In this document: piece by piece, positions 40,676 through 42,509 of the stretch
Layout: each line of letters opens with the position of its first letter
Position numbering within the stretch: the stretch's first letter is position 1
Assembly (NCBI GenBank): GCA_002344785.1
Contig: DDUL01000005.1
Span: 1-42,509, forward strand
Length of the DNA stretch: 42,509 bases
Direction of reading: 5' to 3'
DNA from: Bdellovibrionaceae bacterium UBA2339
GTDB taxonomy: Bacteria; Bdellovibrionota; Bdellovibrionia; Bdellovibrionales; JAMPXM01
Notes under the pieces: model-generated
Told to the model about the DNA's origin: nothing
Seen by the model: the letters and a program-made list of their open reading frames with translations, nothing else
Database searches by the model: none
Made by a program: the position numbers and the translations under genes

Positions 40676-41383
40676 TCACAGATCGACGGTCACGTGAATT
40701 CGATGTGTGTCGTCGTTGTCATCCAAGAGCGCGATGAACTCCATGACTTCTTTTTTCTGTGAGTCGTTAAGCTCCGTGTAGTTCTTCGGCTTATAACTCA
40801 GTTCAGCCGTAGAAACTTTGAATCCGCGTGCGACCAAGGCTGTTTCAATCGCCTTGAGATCTTCGGGCGCTCCATAAAATCCGTATTTGTCGCCATCCAA
40901 AACCTGAACATCACTGGCGCCGGCCTCGATGGCTTCTTCCTCAGGATCCTTCACGCCCGCCTTGGTGCCTTCAATCAAACACACTCGATCAAACATCCAC
41001 GCGACCGAGCCTTCGGCTCCCAGTGCGCCGCCATTTTTGTTGAATACGTTGCGGATTTCACCCGCGGTGCGATTGCGATTGTCAGTTTGGCACTCGACGA
41101 TCACGCCGACTTTGTGCGGACCGTAACCTTCGTAAGCCAGTTCCTCGATTTGCGAAGCATCGTCGAGGAGACCCGCGCCTTTCTTAATCGCGCGCTCAAT
41201 GGTGTCCTTCGGGCATGCTTTTTCGCGGGCGGCCTCGATGGCCATTCGAAGTCGGGAGTTCGCGGCAGGGTCTGGACCACCGAGTTTCGCCGCGACTTGA
41301 ATCTCGCGAGCAAGTTTTGTGAAGATGGCACCTTTTTTTGCGGCATTCGCCGCCATCATTGGATTCTTCCAGCTTTTACCCAT
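40676..41383 (-). CDS. yebC: YebC/PmpR family DNA-binding regulatory protein
   Basis: 235 residues, full YebC length. MGKSWKNPMMA differs from the usual MAGHSKW start, but GAIFTKLAREIQVAAKLGG, NRTAGEIRNVFNKNGG and SVAWMFDRV match the family core. YebC proteins act as transcription regulators or, in recent work, as translation factors for proline runs. The ATG at 41383 is chosen; the frame stays open to 41551, across the divergent DUF455 gene. 46 bp separate the two starts. Confidence 0.95.
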   Translation of the reverse strand: MGKSWKNPMMAANAAKKGAIFTKLAREIQVAAKLGGPDPAANSRLRMAIEAAREKACPKDTIERAIKKGAGLLDDASQIEELAYEGYGPHKVGVIVECQTDNRNRTAGEIRNVFNKNGGALGAEGSVAWMFDRVCLIEGTKAGVKDPEEEAIEAGASDVQVLDGDKYGFYGAPEDLKAIETALVARGFKVSTAELSYKPKNYTELNDSQKKEVMEFIALLDDNDDTHRIHVTVDL

Positions 41384-41429
41384 GCCTGCATCTTGACCTG
41401 CGACTGCGAATGGAGCAACGAGGTAGGCG

Positions 41430-42302
41430 ATGCTCAACACAACGCAAAACAAACCGGGGTCAGCGGACTCGGCCGATTTCAAGACCGACTCACAATCCCG
41501 GCCCGCACAGACGCCGCTGGAATGGCAAGTTTGGTGGGCTTTGGCTCCCATCCAAAAGGCTCAAGCGGTGGGTGAACTTTTGGGAATCGCCGAACCGCTC
41601 GCACCAAAGCCATGGCCGCAGAACTTGCCGCGCGATTGCCAAGTCATGTCGACCAAAAAATTGGGTGCTAAACCCGGCCTGCAGTCGGCGGAAGGGCAGG
41701 CGCGGCTGCTTCACGATCTGGGGAACATCGAACTGCAGGCTATGGAGCTGGCGATTCGAACCTTGGCTGAGTACCCCGATGCGCCTCAAGAGTTTCGCGA
41801 TGAGTTGCGAGCCGTCGCCATCGAAGAGAGTCAGCATTTTCTCTTATGTACAGATCGCTTGGCGGCCTTGGGTTTTCAGTGGGGATTTCGGCCCGTTCAT
41901 CAAGCGCTTTGGGAAGCTGTCGGTGAACAGTCGTTGCTTGAGCGCGTGATGTTGGTGCACAGGCACATGGAGGCCACGGGCCTCGATGCCGGATCTTCCA
42001 TTCTCAATCGCCTGACGGGACTTCGGCAGCCACCGGCACGCGAGGTCGTCGAGCGCATTGTTCGAGATGAATTGGGCCATGTCGAATTTGGTTCGCGATG
42101 GTTTCGGCGCATCGCGATTGCCGAGGGACGAGATCCCGATGCTTGTTTCGCCGAACTATTCCCCAGCATGCTTCGTCGCGTGCCACGAACTGAAAAGCCA
42201 AAACTCGAACTGCGCGCCAAAGCCGGCTTCAATGCGTTCGAACTGAAAGTGATAGATGAAGTCTGGAGCGCGACGAACTTTAAAGTTCCGCGCGAGGCTT
42301 GA
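41430..42302 (+). CDS. DUF455 family ferritin-like protein
   Basis: 290 residues with the four-helix, di-iron-type layout: HDLGNIELQAMELA at 95-108 (Glu101), EESQHFLL at 132-139 (Glu132/133, His136), HRHMEATGLDAG at 177-188 (Glu181) and RDELGHVEFGSRWF at 212-225 (Glu214, His217). DUF455 proteins resemble MiaE-like tRNA hydroxylases, and a di-iron oxidase role is inferred. It lies 46 bp from divergent yebC and ends 3 bp before the convergent pseudouridine synthase fragment. Confidence 0.85.
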   Translation: MLNTTQNKPGSADSADFKTDSQSRPAQTPLEWQVWWALAPIQKAQAVGELLGIAEPLAPKPWPQNLPRDCQVMSTKKLGAKPGLQSAEGQARLLHDLGNIELQAMELAIRTLAEYPDAPQEFRDELRAVAIEESQHFLLCTDRLAALGFQWGFRPVHQALWEAVGEQSLLERVMLVHRHMEATGLDAGSSILNRLTGLRQPPAREVVERIVRDELGHVEFGSRWFRRIAIAEGRDPDACFAELFPSMLRRVPRTEKPKLELRAKAGFNAFELKVIDEVWSATNFKVPREA

Positions 42303-42305
42303 AAT

Positions 42306-42509
42306 TTAGATTGTTTCTTCCGGGCGTAAAAATCGCCAGCGCCCCTCGGGTAAATCGCCGAGGCGAAGTTTGCCAATCCGCACGCGCTTGAGGCCCACGA
42401 CTTTGAGTTCAACCAGCTCACACATGCGGCGAATTTGGCGCTTCTTGCCTTCTTGCAGAATCATCTTCAACTGCGCTTCATTAATGCGCTCCACGCGAGC
42501 CGGTTTCAG
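42306..42509 (-). CDS. Pseudouridine synthase (RsuA/RluB/RluF type), C-terminal end only
   Basis: The frame is open to the window edge. The visible 67 residues include the family end block ILQEGKKRQIRRMCELVELK and LPEGRWRFLRP, seen in RsuA/RluB/RluE/RluF enzymes that isomerise uridine in rRNA. The S4 domain and catalytic Asp are outside the window. Which of these rRNA targets it has cannot be told. Confidence 0.85.
   Translation of the reverse strand: MKPARVERINEAQLKMILQEGKKRQIRRMCELVELKVVGLKRVRIGKLRLGDLPEGRWRFLRPEETI

Noticed and set aside
41384..41551. N-terminal extension of yebC
   Set aside because: YebC proteins start near the KSWKN block; the extra frame overlaps the divergent DUF455 gene.
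1..42509. CRISPR arrays, insertion sequences, prophage and attachment sites
   Set aside because: No spaced direct repeats, transposase or integrase motifs, or target-site duplications were seen.

Overview
The window looks like chromosomal DNA of a Gram-negative bacterium of the Bdellovibrionota type (Bdellovibrio relatives, possibly predatory). The evidence is indirect. It holds a TIGR02147-type regulator, a family found mostly in Bdellovibrio-like bacteria and Fibrobacter. It also has many exported envelope proteins: an OmpA-type porin, a MipA/OmpV-type barrel, a small beta-barrel, lipoproteins, two YkuD L,D-transpeptidases and an extensin-like M15-type peptidase. A secreted HNH nuclease and a patatin-like lipase complete the set. 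No phage, transposon, CRISPR array, rRNA or tRNA gene is visible. Codon and base composition look even along the window by eye, so it reads as ordinary core/accessory chromosome.

Layout. 1-8.7 kb is an envelope block: a patatin-like lipase, two L,D-transpeptidases, an OmpA-like porin and a small barrel separated by four perfect 17-bp tandem repeats, then a PA14/FN3 lipoprotein. 9-12.3 kb holds an acyltransferase-like protein, a HIT protein, an Rsm22-type methyltransferase and a peroxiredoxin with a histone-H1-like tail. 12.3-18.7 kb carries kynurenine formamidase (kynB) coupled to a winged-helix-like protein, a membrane-anchored unknown, a MipA/OmpV barrel, a TPR/beta-propeller protein and tryptophan 2,3-dioxygenase (kynA). 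18.9-20 kb is a three-gene, translationally coupled membrane operon: two SemiSWEET-like halves and an RDD protein. 20-26.3 kb is a tight four-gene minus-strand operon: unknown secreted protein, formimidoylglutamase, threonine aldolase and a giant AsmA-like protein.

26.4-35 kb has an unknown protein with an EKxx repeat, epoxyqueuosine reductase (queG), a CCA/poly(A) nucleotidyltransferase, a glutathione peroxidase, the secreted HNH nuclease, divergent msrQ/msrP, an O-methyltransferase and small unknowns. 35.2-42.5 kb has a Cys-rich protein next to sufE, the extensin-like peptidase, a secreted unknown, the TIGR02147 regulator with its secreted partner, yebC, a DUF455 ferritin-like protein and the end of a pseudouridine synthase.

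Themes. Peptidoglycan remodelling and outer-membrane proteins dominate. Amino-acid breakdown is represented by kynA, kynB, hutG-like and ltaE-like genes. Oxidative repair is represented by a Prx, a Gpx and MsrPQ. Gene packing is extreme: six convergent gene pairs overlap at their 3' ends and several same-strand neighbours overlap by 4 nt. No single large novel system is obvious. The best leads are the 17-bp repeat array, the SemiSWEET-like pair with RDD, the tailed peroxiredoxin, and the TIGR02147/secreted-protein pair.
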